In this document: in pieces, positions 52,701-64,000 of the stretch
How the letters are laid out: each line of letters opens with the position of its first letter
Numbering within the stretch: the stretch's first letter is position 1
Source of the DNA: Siphlonurus alternatus
Taxonomy: Eukaryota; Arthropoda; Insecta; Ephemeroptera; Siphlonuridae
Reading direction: 5' to 3'
Assembly (NCBI GenBank): GCA_949825025.1
Contig: OX463781.1
Span: forward strand, 46,884,317-46,948,316
DNA: 64,000 nt
Translations under genes and position numbers: made by a program
Notes under the pieces: model-generated
What the model was told of the DNA's origin: nothing
Databases searched by the model: none
Seen by the model: only the letters and a program-made list of their open reading frames with translations

Positions 52701-54003
52701 TTTGTCATATAAGGTGTGAACTCCCAGCTGCTAAATAACTCGGGACGGAAAGTGCTTATTAACGTGCTGGCTGATTCATTGCCGGTAGAATTATGAGTCT
52801 TTGGGGGGGGGGGGATTCTCACACCTCCGAACATGTCAGCAAGCTACCGTGTAATTATGTTCGCACTAATGTCGCAAATATATTGAGCAATAAATTTTAA
52901 TTAAAATTGGTTAACAATACATAATTATAAATGCGAAAATATTAAAGTTGATTTTTTAAGATTTTTGTATTATACAATTAAATTATTATTTAAGGTAGCA
53001 GTGTATTTTTAAGGTGTGTTATAATTTAAATTGTAGTGCCAAACCCTTGAAATTAAAATTTATAATTTTTGGTGTGTATTTTAAATGCTTGGAAGTTATA
53101 AACATGTGTTAGCAAATAAAATTATAGCTTAAATTTCTGAAGAACAATAATTTAAGATGAATGTAAGAATCTACTTATTAATTAATTTTAATTACTGAGA
53201 GTAAGTGGTAGCAGAAAGAAGTGGGAATTGATTCCATCTACATCAAGTACTACTGTAGGACTGATGCAAGATTATAATTTATTGTGTTTGGACGTATAAT
53301 TTATTGTTGATTCAGTTCGAGCACAAATCTAAACATTGATTGCTACCATGTCACAATCCATTAGATAAAATTTCTGTTTCACTCAAATAAGCTACAGATC
53401 TGCCAGTTTTGTAACGAGAAAAGATTCAATCCCAGTAGCATGCAGATTTTTCCTACAAAATAGCCACGAGGGATAGTTTGAATAAAAGCTCTTTTTTAAA
53501 TGATCGAGTGTTGAAGATTTTATTATATGATTTTATGTGAATGATAATATTTGTATATATTTAAAAACGTATGTAAATTATGTAATGAACATTGTAGCCA
53601 ATATCATTTAAATATCTGTAAATCTAGAATTAAACCTATCAGCGATTATGCCAAGGGAGACTTCATATAGTCTATATATATTTTTAATAGCAATTAAGCA
53701 ATAAGTTTTTCATTCTATTTATTTTCTATGTCATATTTTGTTTTATATATGTGCTTATATATATGATATATTATGATGTAACAGGCTGTTAATATCATCT
53801 GTTATTTTATTTTATATTCTTTTATTATCATTTTCTATTATTCTGTAACTATTATATATAGTTTGTATGTGTGTTTTATCTGTTCTATTACAGTGTTATT
53901 TTATAATGTATATTTCTAATATTATTTTGTATGTACACTTTTTGTGTTTAATAAAAGACTAATAATAATATTTAAAAACACACATGATCTAATTTATTTT
54001 TAA
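49741..54003. other. non-coding stretch
   Basis: AT-rich, with GC-richer islets at about 50635-50800, 51410-51780 and 52720-52870 (the last with a run of 12 G). No gene or RNA gene recognised. Confidence 0.65.
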
Positions 54004-54288
54004 GGGTGCCATGAGGTAACACGCCCAATGTTAAAAAAATCCAAACATGAAAATTATGAAACATATCTTAAAATGTTCTCCTCTACATTCCCTATAAGTA
54101 GCTAAAATATCAGGTCACAAATTCGATCTAGTTTTTGAGTTTTGAATTTTTAAAAGTTGACTTAAAACTATAGCTCGAATTTGTATACCTGATATTTTAG
54201 CTACTGATAGGGGATGTAGAGGAGAACATTTTAAGATATATTTCACTATTTTCATGTGTAGATTTTTTATTTTAAAATTACCTTACCC
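54004..54288. mobile_element. 285 bp foldback MITE flanked by TTAA
   Basis: Inverted arms share ACATGAAAAT, ATATCTTAAAATGTTCTCCT and AGCTAAAATATCAGGT. TTAA lies on both sides (54000-54003, 54289-54292), and the ends are GGGT / ACCC. The interior loop is about 45 bases. Confidence 0.88.
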
Positions 54289-54292
54289 TTAA

Positions 54293-57200
54293 AACAACAC
54301 GTCCTGCTGTGGTATAATTGCTTATTTTATCTCAATTACAGGCTTAATATTCAAATGATAGTTATTGATGAAAAAAAACTCAAAATTGAATACAAATTTG
54401 AGTTCGTTACAATAATTTCAGTGTCAGAAAAATACGCTGCAAACAACTCGATATTTTACTTGCAAGAAGAAGTCATGGCGCGGAGTTGCAATCAATCAGC
54501 GGGCTGAGTCAGCTGTTCGCAAATAACAGGAGCACATCATCTCCAGCAGGTCTTTTCTCACCTCAATAAAGGAGTTCTGATGTTGCTAGCGCCATGAGCG
54601 AGTTGTGAATAAAACTGGAAGCTTGTAGATCGTCCAGCAATCGAATTATTATACGATGCATGTTTTCTCATTTCTGTGTTAGTGAGTTTCATTAGTGATA
54701 AACTGTAAATTTAAGATGTATTTAAGATTAAAATTTTATAAGATTTTAATTTCTAAAAATATAAGAAATTTAGCAAAATATAATTTGGATTTTTTAATTT
54801 TACGTACGTTTGAGTATTAAAATAATCCAACTATAATTATAATATTATTAAAAATGCCTATAAGCAACATGGAATAATAATTATTTATTTTATTCTAAGA
54901 TTTAATTGATTTTCAGCAAATTTCAACTACGTGTTTGATATCAAATTTTAAAAATAATCAAATATAAAAATATGTATATCAAAAATTAATTTACAACCGT
55001 CTATTTCATGACCTTATTTTTTATATATAAGTTATAGTTCTTATATGTGTGATGTGTTCTGTAAGCTACATAAAAAGAATTTATAAAGTACAATGGAGTA
55101 TTATTAAGTATTAAATTGATATCCATGTATGGAAGTATTATTATTATTATTAGATCCTGAAGACGTGTTAGTTTGACCATTGATATTGTCTTGGTCTTAT
55201 CTAAACAGAAATTGGGCAGCTCCGGGCGTGAGTTGTTGGAAAGGTTCACACATTTGACCCCCGAGCGCTGTTGTGACAGCCGTCATCCTCGCAGCGTCAT
55301 TGAGCTTTGTTCTCTCGAGTCACTTGTGTGGATAATTTCCAATCAAAATTTAACAACGATAAATCAAGCAAAAATTAACAGCGCCTAACAGGGTATGTTA
55401 TTTGTTTTGTATTTGTGTATTACAGATTGCATACTTTAAAGGATTTTTTATTTTTCATAGTTTTTTTGTAAACAGAACAGCAGATGTATTTTTATGTCTG
55501 ACTCGACTCTCTATTGTAATGTATGTTTTTATTTAATTAAAACCTTTTACAATGGAAATTTAACTATTTTATTAATAATGTCTAAGTAGAAATATTATGA
55601 GCATAGGTTTTTATTATTATCTGAATTTTCTATATGTATTTTACTGTGCTTCGTGTGAATTTGAAATAAAATATATTATTCTTTTAATCTAAACAATTGT
55701 GACAAACACACATAATCCTTTTGCAATGAACTGTACAGAAGATACGAGCTTGACATTTTCCATCAATCTGCGCAAGAAATTGCTAGGATATGTAAATAAC
55801 TAAAATATATATTTAATTATATAATTATAATATAATATTATTGTTTAATTAATTTAAGCATGTGACATACAAGATTATGAAAATATATTATTTGAAAGTT
55901 TAGTATTTTCCTTTAACTGCAATAAAAGTCACACACATTGTCGATTAAATAAGTTGTTTTAACAATGATATAATATACACTGAAACACTTGCTGATAAAA
56001 CTCTAAAGGTATTTTTATGAACTATAAAAGTATATTTTTATATTCAAATGGAATGTTGATTTTCTAGTAATAGAATTCTAATAATTATTACTTCTTTAAA
56101 AGCTTATGTCTACTACAATAATATAACACTCTTTCTTTAATTTATAAATGCCTAAACCTATTATTCTTTAAGTTAATAAAAAATATATATTCTTTTAAAC
56201 ATCAAATATAAAACAAAAATTATACAATAGAAAAATTATGTCAAGAACAATTTTGCTGTGTTGTTATATGAATAAGAAAAAAAGAATAATAATTATATAT
56301 AAAAAAATAATAATACAATAAATCTCGTTAACACTGAGTGTCATTTAGTTATAATAGTCTTTATATGAGGTTCAGAATGTGTGTGGCTCACGCTTGATTT
56401 TTGAAGCAAAACAAAGAGTGATTTTTGATGGTTGAGCCGCGCTCATTGTGCGCCGTGTCAGTCGCTCTTTCTATTGTATGTGGTCAGACGATCATCCCTG
56501 GCGTCTGAATAAACACTTGTTCCTCAAAGTCAACCCTCTTTTCCTCTATCAAAATATTAAATCAAGAGTCATCATCTAGTAGATGATTTTTCTTTGGATA
56601 TAAATTTTATACGGGTTAACATACGACTCAATTCTGAGTACTTAGTAAAAAAATTACAATAACAATGTGATTTTTTAAAACTCTTTAAAATTCATTCAAA
56701 TAAAAAATTTAATTTAAATCATGAGATTAAAGTTAATTTTAAAATGTAATTCACAGAATTTTGTGTCTAATTTTAATAAATTGTTATACTAAAAAGTTTT
56801 TTATTTCTTAATTATATATAGTTTTTTTGTTGCATAACGATTATAGGAAGCAGTTAATTGTGGCGGCATTTGTTTAGTAAATTTTTATATGGTCGTGTTT
56901 TATTTCTGTGTAATGGTCTATTGTGTCAACCAATGTTATATAGTGAGCAAAGTCAGTGAGCGTGGTGACGATCGCAGCACGAGGAGGGTTTGCCTCGCCC
57001 TCAAAAGTACAATTACAGACAAAAAGAGTGGAACAGAGGGTGTTCCACAATACGAGACTACACACAGTAAAATCTAAACCTCTAGTCCAATTTTTTACAT
57101 CTTCCTCGTTTTAAATGAGGATTCAGTCTGTACTTCTGTAATTTATATTATTTTGATACAAATAGATACACAAATTGTTATATCTACATAGATAAATATT

Positions 57201-58692
57201 ATTTAGGGTCTGGTAAAAGCACCAAATGAAGGCATTATAACATTAAAAGTGGCTGTTATCCCAATTTATATTAAAATAGCACAAATACAATTTTATTTTA
57301 CTATCGATATATAGCATATATAATTATGCTTAAATATATTATAGCGAATAACTATAATATGAAACTATTTTAAAATTGACATTGGATTGGATAGCACTTG
57401 CGCTCTCAATACCTTGATTACAATGATTACCTTCTGGGTACGCATTGTTAGTTTGTTAATAATATATTAATTCTATATACAACTTTTCCCCTGAACTCTA
57501 TATTATTATTTATACTAAAAAAATATGTATTTTCATAGCGTGTCAGGTTATCATCCTTCGTCTCTAATTGGCTCTTTTAGAGCCTCGGCAAATAAGAGAG
57601 GGGTCCAGATTTTACTGTCCGTGGGTGTACCTGAGGACCCCATGAACAGGAAGGTTACGAGCTTGAGTGAGCACGACGGAAGATCGAGTCATCGTAAAAA
57701 TAAAAAATATTACGATTGACATTCGTCATCGCAGGCGGCAGACGTTTGTAGCTCCTCCCTCCTCACTCAAGCCGAGTTGTCATGCTACGAGTTGTATTGA
57801 AATTATACCTACATTGTCAGTAGTTCCTCAGTATTGTATTATTTTAACCTTGGTTCCACATATTATATGCATTCAATTTATTTGTTTTAAATTAAGAATT
57901 AGTTTTTAACAATTAATGCAATGATGCCATGTAAAATTTTATTTTTTTTTTCTTGAAATTTGTGTAAAGGTGTAATAATTTGTTTTATTAATATATATTA
58001 ATATTAAACATAATTTAATAATTATAGCAAAACGTACGTGCGTTAATTACCGTAAATAAACTGCAGCAAGAATGTTTGCGTTTGAAAATTAATCAATAAA
58101 AATGTGATCAGTCTGACAATAAATAAATATATGAGAGGCAGTAAAAAATAATGTGTTTGTGACTTTTCAGCAACAATTTTCATTTTTGTTTTTAAATCTT
58201 TAAAAATTTACAACAAAAAATTACAGTTGTAAAATAGCCTCGTCACCGCTATATAAATAATATTCATTAATAAATTTATTTGCTTCTTAAAACTGCAGGA
58301 GGATTTATCTTAAATAAATTTATGTTTTTTGACATTTAAACCATTTTTTCACTTCATAAAGGCATGCAGTATTGAATTTTATTATTTAAAATAAACGCTA
58401 ATATTTGTATAATTAAATATATACCACCCATCAGTATAAACTTCTACTAAATAATTAGATTTATGCCAAGCTGATTTACTAGCGAAGCATGTTTCCTGAC
58501 CTATCATTGCGAACGGACCTCCCTGGCTAAATATTTCTTATTTTCTATAAAAAAAATCTTAAATAAAAACACCCAACCATCAAGAATCCATCAAACAGTT
58601 AAAAGATTTATATACCAATATAAATACATTGTTAAACATTTTAAACAGTGTATTTCCTACAATAGTTAAAGTTACAAGGTGTGAAGTTTAGA
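54293..58692. other. non-coding stretch
   Basis: AT-rich, with GC-richer islets at about 54470-54630, 55200-55390, 56400-56560, 56930-57060 and 57540-57790. No gene recognised. Confidence 0.65.
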
Positions 58693-59619
58693 CATAGAGT
58701 GATATATTTGGATAGAGGTAGTGCGCCCACGTTAAATTTTCAGACAAAAATTTTAGTCCCCCTCTCGTCACCTTTTTTGCCTTTTTGACAAAATAAACTA
58801 CCTGCTGCAAAACTTGAGCGGCTCAGCGCGAGAGGGCTCTCATCCAGATTTTCTCAAACTCGCCCTCATCTCTTTTTGTTTTCTCTGTCTTCACTCGCGT
58901 CACGTGGTCTAGCCAGCCTGCTGCACCTTGCAGAGCCTGCAGGTCTTTGAGGAGGGATGATTCGGTGTATCCCTCAAAAGAGCGTAACATGATATCTGCT
59001 GCATGTCATGTGTTACACGGGTCGGCCGTGGTTGTACTCGCATGCAGCAGCGAGCTCAATACATGGCTGAGAACATCGACTCCAACGCTGCTGATTTTAC
59101 ACTTTATTTTTTATACTATCTTTAATTATTGTTATATATATTAAACTTGTATTTGTAATTTTATTGCACTATGACTATAAAAATGAAAATGAATTTTCCA
59201 ATTAAACGTTCCTATTATCATATATTATATTAATTATATAAAATATTATATATAAGATATGAACAGTGATGTAACAAAATCATATTTTTATGTGTTATTC
59301 ATCGCTCAATTAACATTAATATGGAATAAAATGTTGTACAGTACGTAGTGAAATAATAAATCAAACAATATTGTTAATTCCAATGTGCTTTTTCCGTCAT
59401 TGAGATAACATGTTGGCTAAATGTTTACGGCTTATATAAAACAAAAAAAGGATTTGAAAATATATTATTGTATTGAAACTGAATAATTTGAAGTAATTAG
59501 CATTACTATAAACAATAATTATAAAAAATCTTAAAAACAATGAAATTTGCAGTGACAATGAAAGATGATTATTTTTTTTAAAAATGTACAAAAATTATGC
59601 AAGTTAAATGTAGTACTTG

Positions 59620-60123
59620 TGGAGATAAGCGAGCGTAGCGCAGTATATTGACCGGTTTTCGTTAATTCACCGAAGTCAGAGGCTACGTTGAGCGTGGTTA
59701 ATAATTGGATGGGTGACCGTTTCAAGTAGAAATCACGAAGATCCCTCCCTGGAGTCAATTCATCTAGCTTTCCATTGCAATGCAACCAGTGCAGTAATAC
59801 CATAGAGTATAATATATATATGTATATATTTATATCCTATATATATATACTCTCCACAGTAATACACTTGTGTGTGGTTCCCCAGGCTTTGGACATCGCT
59901 TTGGTTCATTGATAAAAAGTATAGAGATGTCCGTTGTAGCTGAGGTTTTCCACGGTTCCCTCAGTCTCACCTCAGTGAATGCTTGGACGCGTAACAGGCC
60001 GTCGTGGCCACCATCCGTTCCCTACCATATCCCTATCCCTACCCATTACTCCGCTGCGAGCTGGCTGGCTGTAAGCTCTTATGGGTGTATTCTTGTAAAA
60101 AAAAATCAAATAAATAAATAAAT
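59620..60123 (+). mobile_element. 5S rRNA-derived SINE, long copy
   Basis: 5' head (about 59622-59735) resembles 5S rRNA: CCGGTTTTCGTTAATTCACC, GAGCGTGGTTAATAATTGG and the box C-like GGATGGGTGACCG (59707-59719), the internal RNA polymerase III promoter region. The body follows, with TGAGGTTTTCCACGGTTCCC and TCGTGGCCACCATCCGTTCC, and an A-rich tail of AAAT units at 60099-60123. A TA-rich insert interrupts it at about 59811-59855. Likely moved by a LINE reverse transcriptase; promoter activity is inferred. Confidence 0.8.
59650..59720 (+). promoter_or_regulatory. 5S-type internal RNA polymerase III promoter in the SINE head
   Basis: Corresponds to the A-box, intermediate element and C-box order of a 5S gene; the C-box GGATGGGTGACCG at 59707-59719 is well kept, while the A-box side (AGTCAGAGGCTACG) is diverged. 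Confidence 0.55.
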
Positions 60124-60943
60124 AGCAGCTCTAATTGTAAGTGTTCTAAATCTGGGTTTTAATAACTATGTTGATAATATAATAAAATACAGGCATCAAA
60201 TTTTCTTACTGTTTGCGACCCTGTAGCCAAATTTGTTTCTAAAATGTCAATGAACCAGCAAGTTACCGTAAAGTGCAACATTGCACTCTAACTGCAACCA
60301 CATGTGCACACTGACCAAATGTTGTTAGCAAATATATCCAAATATAGTTCATATATTATTATTTTTTTTCTATTTGTCACTTAATATTGCTAATTATTTT
60401 AAATTATTCTCTTTTCATATAATATTTTTAAAATATGGCATACATACTAGCTCTTAAAGCTAATAGATTTTTTTTATCACTCTTATTCTTAATTTTTCCT
60501 TTCAATTAATTCATATTACTATCTCTAAGACAACCGAAATATAAAAAAACTCAAAATATTGTCAGAAGCGAGTAAGTATGTAAATATTCCTATTATTGCA
60601 GTACGCTCTGTCCGCCCTGTCTTTTTATTGTTATTTACTCTCGTAACCTAACGATCTCGCACGTTTCTTTGAGGGCAGACGCATCATCCCTCCTCTCTCC
60701 CCCGAGGATGTGCAGCAGGCTGGCTAGACCACGTGACACGAGTGAAGACAGAGAAAACAAAAAGAGATGAGGGCGAGTTTGAGAAAATCTGGATGAGAGC
60801 CCTCTCGCGCTGAGCCGCTCAAGTTTTGCAGCAGGTAGTTTATTTTGTCAAAAAGGCAAAAAAGGTGACGAGAGGGGGACTAAAATTTTTGTCTGAAAAT
60901 TTAACGTGGGCGCACTACCTCTATCCAAATATATCACTCTATG

Positions 60944-63900
60944 GTTTAGATATGCTTTTTCTTCGGTTTGTTGCGTCTCATTAGAATTTTTTTTTTATTA
61001 TTATTATTTTATTTTGTTATAAATAGTTATAAAAAAAAAATGCATCCTAGTTTAAGCAATCAGCAGAAATCAAAAAGCATGAGAGATGAGGTCAGTCTGT
61101 ATATTGTCTGCATGTTGCGCGATAGGTTACGCTTACCATCAGCAGCAGCACGCACATGCCTTCTTGATCCTCGACTTGAAGGCTTTTGTACTCACAACAC
61201 GGCCACTTAATGAATCTTGAGACCGCGCGCTTCGCTTGGCTATTTCTTCTTCTTCTTAACACTTTTTGGTTACGCTACTTAATTGAGAGAGACGCTGCTT
61301 TACTTTAACAAAAAGATTTAACCAAAAAAAAAAACAAGATTTCCACAGTTTTATGTCATTCTCTATACCTGCCAACAAATCAAAATGAATAGTTGTTGAC
61401 TTTTTATTCATTTTGTATGTATATTTTTTTATTTAAACAAAATTAAAGTTTCCGCTTATTTGATAATAGGATTTTCTAATTTATTTTTGTTTTCTTTTTA
61501 AAAATCACACGTTTCTAATTCAGTCTTTCTATAAAATTATTTTTTTTTACTAGTTGTGTTATTTAGAGGAAACAAAAGAATGTGATTAAGTTTTTAACTG
61601 AGCAGCGAGAAGAATTAATACAACAATACCTCCTCTCGTTTTAAATAAACAGCCTGAAAACTAGGCAACCCACAGTGCATTGTAACTAACATAATTAATG
61701 ACGAACCTTCCAAATTGTATGCAGTTCTATTGATTTATATTTTATTAGATTATAAATTACACCTGATCTTATTTTTGAATATAAATTAATTTAAAAATAA
61801 TTAATTTTAATACTTACTTATTTTTTATAATAATAATTTAACTAAAAATAAGGTAAAATTTTAAAATACTTAAGTAGCATGCAATATAAGCTAAGAATAA
61901 AAAATTTCTTTTTATTAAAATATTTATATAAGCTAATGTTCCATACAGACTAATAGTATTTAAGGTAATATAAATTAAATAAAAAACAATTTATCATTGA
62001 AACATATATTTGCATAATATGTTTTAGTGTACACAATTAATTATCACACAGGCTTCCCGACAGTAGGGTTAATCATCATACACTTTTTTTTTTTAATTAT
62101 TAATAAGTACTACACACATTTCAGTTGCTGTTCTAAAATTACAGAATCGACTATTGAAGCTTCACAACACATAGGTCGACACCCAAGGGCTGTTTAATTT
62201 AATTCTTAATTAAGTATGCCACTTTTACTACTTAACACAAATACTGTAAATTTCTAATTACAGTATCATGTGTTATCTTCAGTTAATTAAATATTTAATA
62301 ATAGTATAAGTAAATTAAGCATTATGAATAATCTAATTAAGTTTTATTAATACTATATATTTTAACAACCAAATTAAAGTATTATGACAATAAAATAAAA
62401 AACTGTAGACATAAAACGGCAATTGTTGGAGATGTCTATCAATTCAAGTAAAATACAGCTGGGAATTAGCAGCAAGATATTGGAATTAAGAACCTTATGT
62501 TAACAATAATTAAAATGGACAAAGTTTGTGGCTATATATTAGCCCATACATAAAATAATTAATAGTGTATGTTTTTCTACGGTAGACATCTCAAATAATA
62601 TGTAGTTAGATGGAATTCATTGTACAGAAAACTTTGATTAATGGCAGTAAAAATCAATCACTAAAATCATTTTAAAAAAAGAAAAATTAAAACATGTTCA
62701 TAAAATAATAAAAGCTTATAAAAAGATATCAATTTCATCAGAAATACAGTACATATAAAATTGGTACACTGTATATAGTTGGTCCTATTTTCTGATTGAG
62801 TTTTTCTTTGGATTTTATAGTTTTAATATTTTTTTTAAGTAACTTTTTTATGGAGATCAAAAAATGGTTACACTATATAAATAGCAAAAGTGAACTATAC
62901 ATCATTATTGTTTGCAAGGCAGAGTTTTTTCATGTTCTCTAACAATACATGTACAGTTGAAAGATTAAACCAAAGAGCACATTTAGTTTTGTCAACTTTG
63001 AATCTCCGTTTGCCCCAAGCCAAGAGCAACAGTATCTGAGATTGCTAAATTTTCATCTAGCCAATCAAGTGTCTCTTTAACACCAGATAACAAATTCAAA
63101 AATAATCTTTCTTCTGTCCATTTTGTCTAACACCTAACTAAGTACATTATTACAACAATTATTTCAATTTCATCAACTCTTCACAATATAATAAGAAGTT
63201 GTGGAAATATTTTTTTTTTTTAGCTAAATCAACTATTTATTCATAGTAAGCTTTTAACCCATAATAGGTATAATTATTATCATTTTCTTGTAAGTATTAA
63301 TGCCTTGTTAAATCAAGTCTATTAAGCAGCCTAATAATTATTAACTAGTATTAATTCAGGTGCAGAAGATGGATTGGAGTCCAGAAAAAAAATGACAGGT
63401 TGTAGGATTAGTCCGCCCTGCTTTTTTTTTTTTTTATAACATATTTGAGAGCAGTTCCTTACTGCCTGAACTATTTTCTGTTTTTTCACCTGAAGTAATA
63501 AAAGACTAAAATGATCAAAAGCAATTACATATATAGCCTAAGAATACAAAACTCAGTATCATCTGTAGGCCTTTGGATTCTCTAATGAAAAATATTTATT
63601 ATTGTTTCATCAATTCCCATAGCTTTAAACATAGTTATGGCTTGTTTTAAAGAAGGCTTTTGATTTTCCTTGTGAATTTCTCACACAATTTTTTTAGGAA
63701 AACAGTCTGTTGTATATACCAGAGTCATACTTTATAAAATTCAATGATATGATTTTTTGAATTATTATAAAGTTTTTAGGGGCATTATTTATTAATAATT
63801 AGTATGCATATTTTTTTTAATTAACACATAAGTACAACTTAAGCCTTAAGCAACAAATCTATACTATTTTTATATAGCAACAACCATAACATATACTATT

Positions 63901-64000
63901 AATATTGTTTAAATTACATAACAATATGGTAACTTATGGATTTTTTGTTATGGCACAATCTAGTATGATTCACCACTAGACAGTAAATAAAATGTCAATA
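60944..64000. other. non-coding stretch to the window end
   Basis: AT-rich with one GC-richer islet at about 61080-61260. From 61260 to 64000 I see only AT-rich sequence with homopolymer runs and no gene, RNA gene or mobile element I can name. Confidence 0.7.

Larger units (their letters stand above)
58693..60943. mobile_element. 2.25 kb non-autonomous element with long terminal inverted repeats
   Basis: About 235 bases at the left (58693-58926) recur in inverse at the right (60709-60943) with only a few mismatches; the outermost bases are CATAGAGTGATATATTTGGA / TCCAAATATATCACTCTATG. GTTTAGA flanks both sides (58686-58692 and 60944-60950), a likely 7 base target duplication. The interior has no transposase-like open frame and carries a SINE copy. 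The superfamily is unclear; long repeats and a 7 base duplication would suit an unusual cut-and-paste or Mutator-like group. Confidence 0.85.

Noticed and set aside
59620..59740. A functional 5S rRNA gene
   Set aside because: Only part of the 5S sequence is well kept, it is diverged in the A-box half and lacks the closing stem, and the sequence continues into a SINE body with a tail.
23241..64000. Neighbouring twin of eyegone paralogue
   Set aside because: No second RED or homeodomain exon was seen in any frame.
1..64000. CRISPR arrays, operons, bacterial-type systems
   Set aside because: Spliced gene, SINEs, MITEs and microsatellites show a eukaryotic nuclear genome; no spaced repeat array was seen.

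Overview
This is an AT-rich arthropod (most likely insect) nuclear segment carrying the 3' part of one recognisable gene, a Pax family transcription factor of the eyegone/twin-of-eyegone type. Five coding exons lie on the + strand between about 17 and 23240. They are GC-rich islands in very AT-rich introns. All four introns have GT/AG borders and the five exons join in one frame without a stop (492 codons plus stop within the window). The protein has an N-terminal polyalanine region, a truncated paired domain (end of the PAI half plus the RED half), a second polyalanine tract, a paired-class homeodomain with serine at position 50, and a Ser/Pro/His-rich then acidic C-terminus. The 5' end of the gene, including its promoter, appears to lie to the left of the window. 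The species cannot be fixed from the sequence alone.

Layout: exon 1 (17-262), intron 1 (6.8 kb), exon 2 (7108-7248), intron 2 (13.5 kb), exon 3 (20793-21125), a 398 bp intron, exon 4 (21524-21717), a 956 bp intron, and terminal exon 5 (22674-23240, stop TAA). Candidate polyadenylation signals follow at 23343 and 23413. From there to 64000 I see no convincing protein-coding gene. The remaining 40 kb is AT-rich DNA with small GC-richer islets (100-250 bp) every 1-3 kb. Such islets are also frequent in introns 1 and 2 and are candidate cis-regulatory elements of a developmental regulator.

The non-coding DNA is rich in small transposable elements. It holds a family of about 0.3 kb foldback MITEs (638, 19811, 21150, 28716, 34263), a relative with the same core but different ends (10401), two foldback elements flanked by TTAA (13114, 54004), several other foldbacks, and a 0.1 kb palindromic family (5088, 9393, 9615, 25953). 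A 5S-rRNA-derived SINE is present as one long copy (about 59620-60123) and several minus-strand partial copies. The long SINE copy sits inside a 2.25 kb element bounded by about 235 bp terminal inverted repeats and a 7 bp target duplication (58693-60943). Mobile elements come close to the gene: one dispersed repeat ends 10 bases before the exon 3 splice acceptor AG, a MITE fills most of intron 3, and a foldback starts 44 bp after exon 2.
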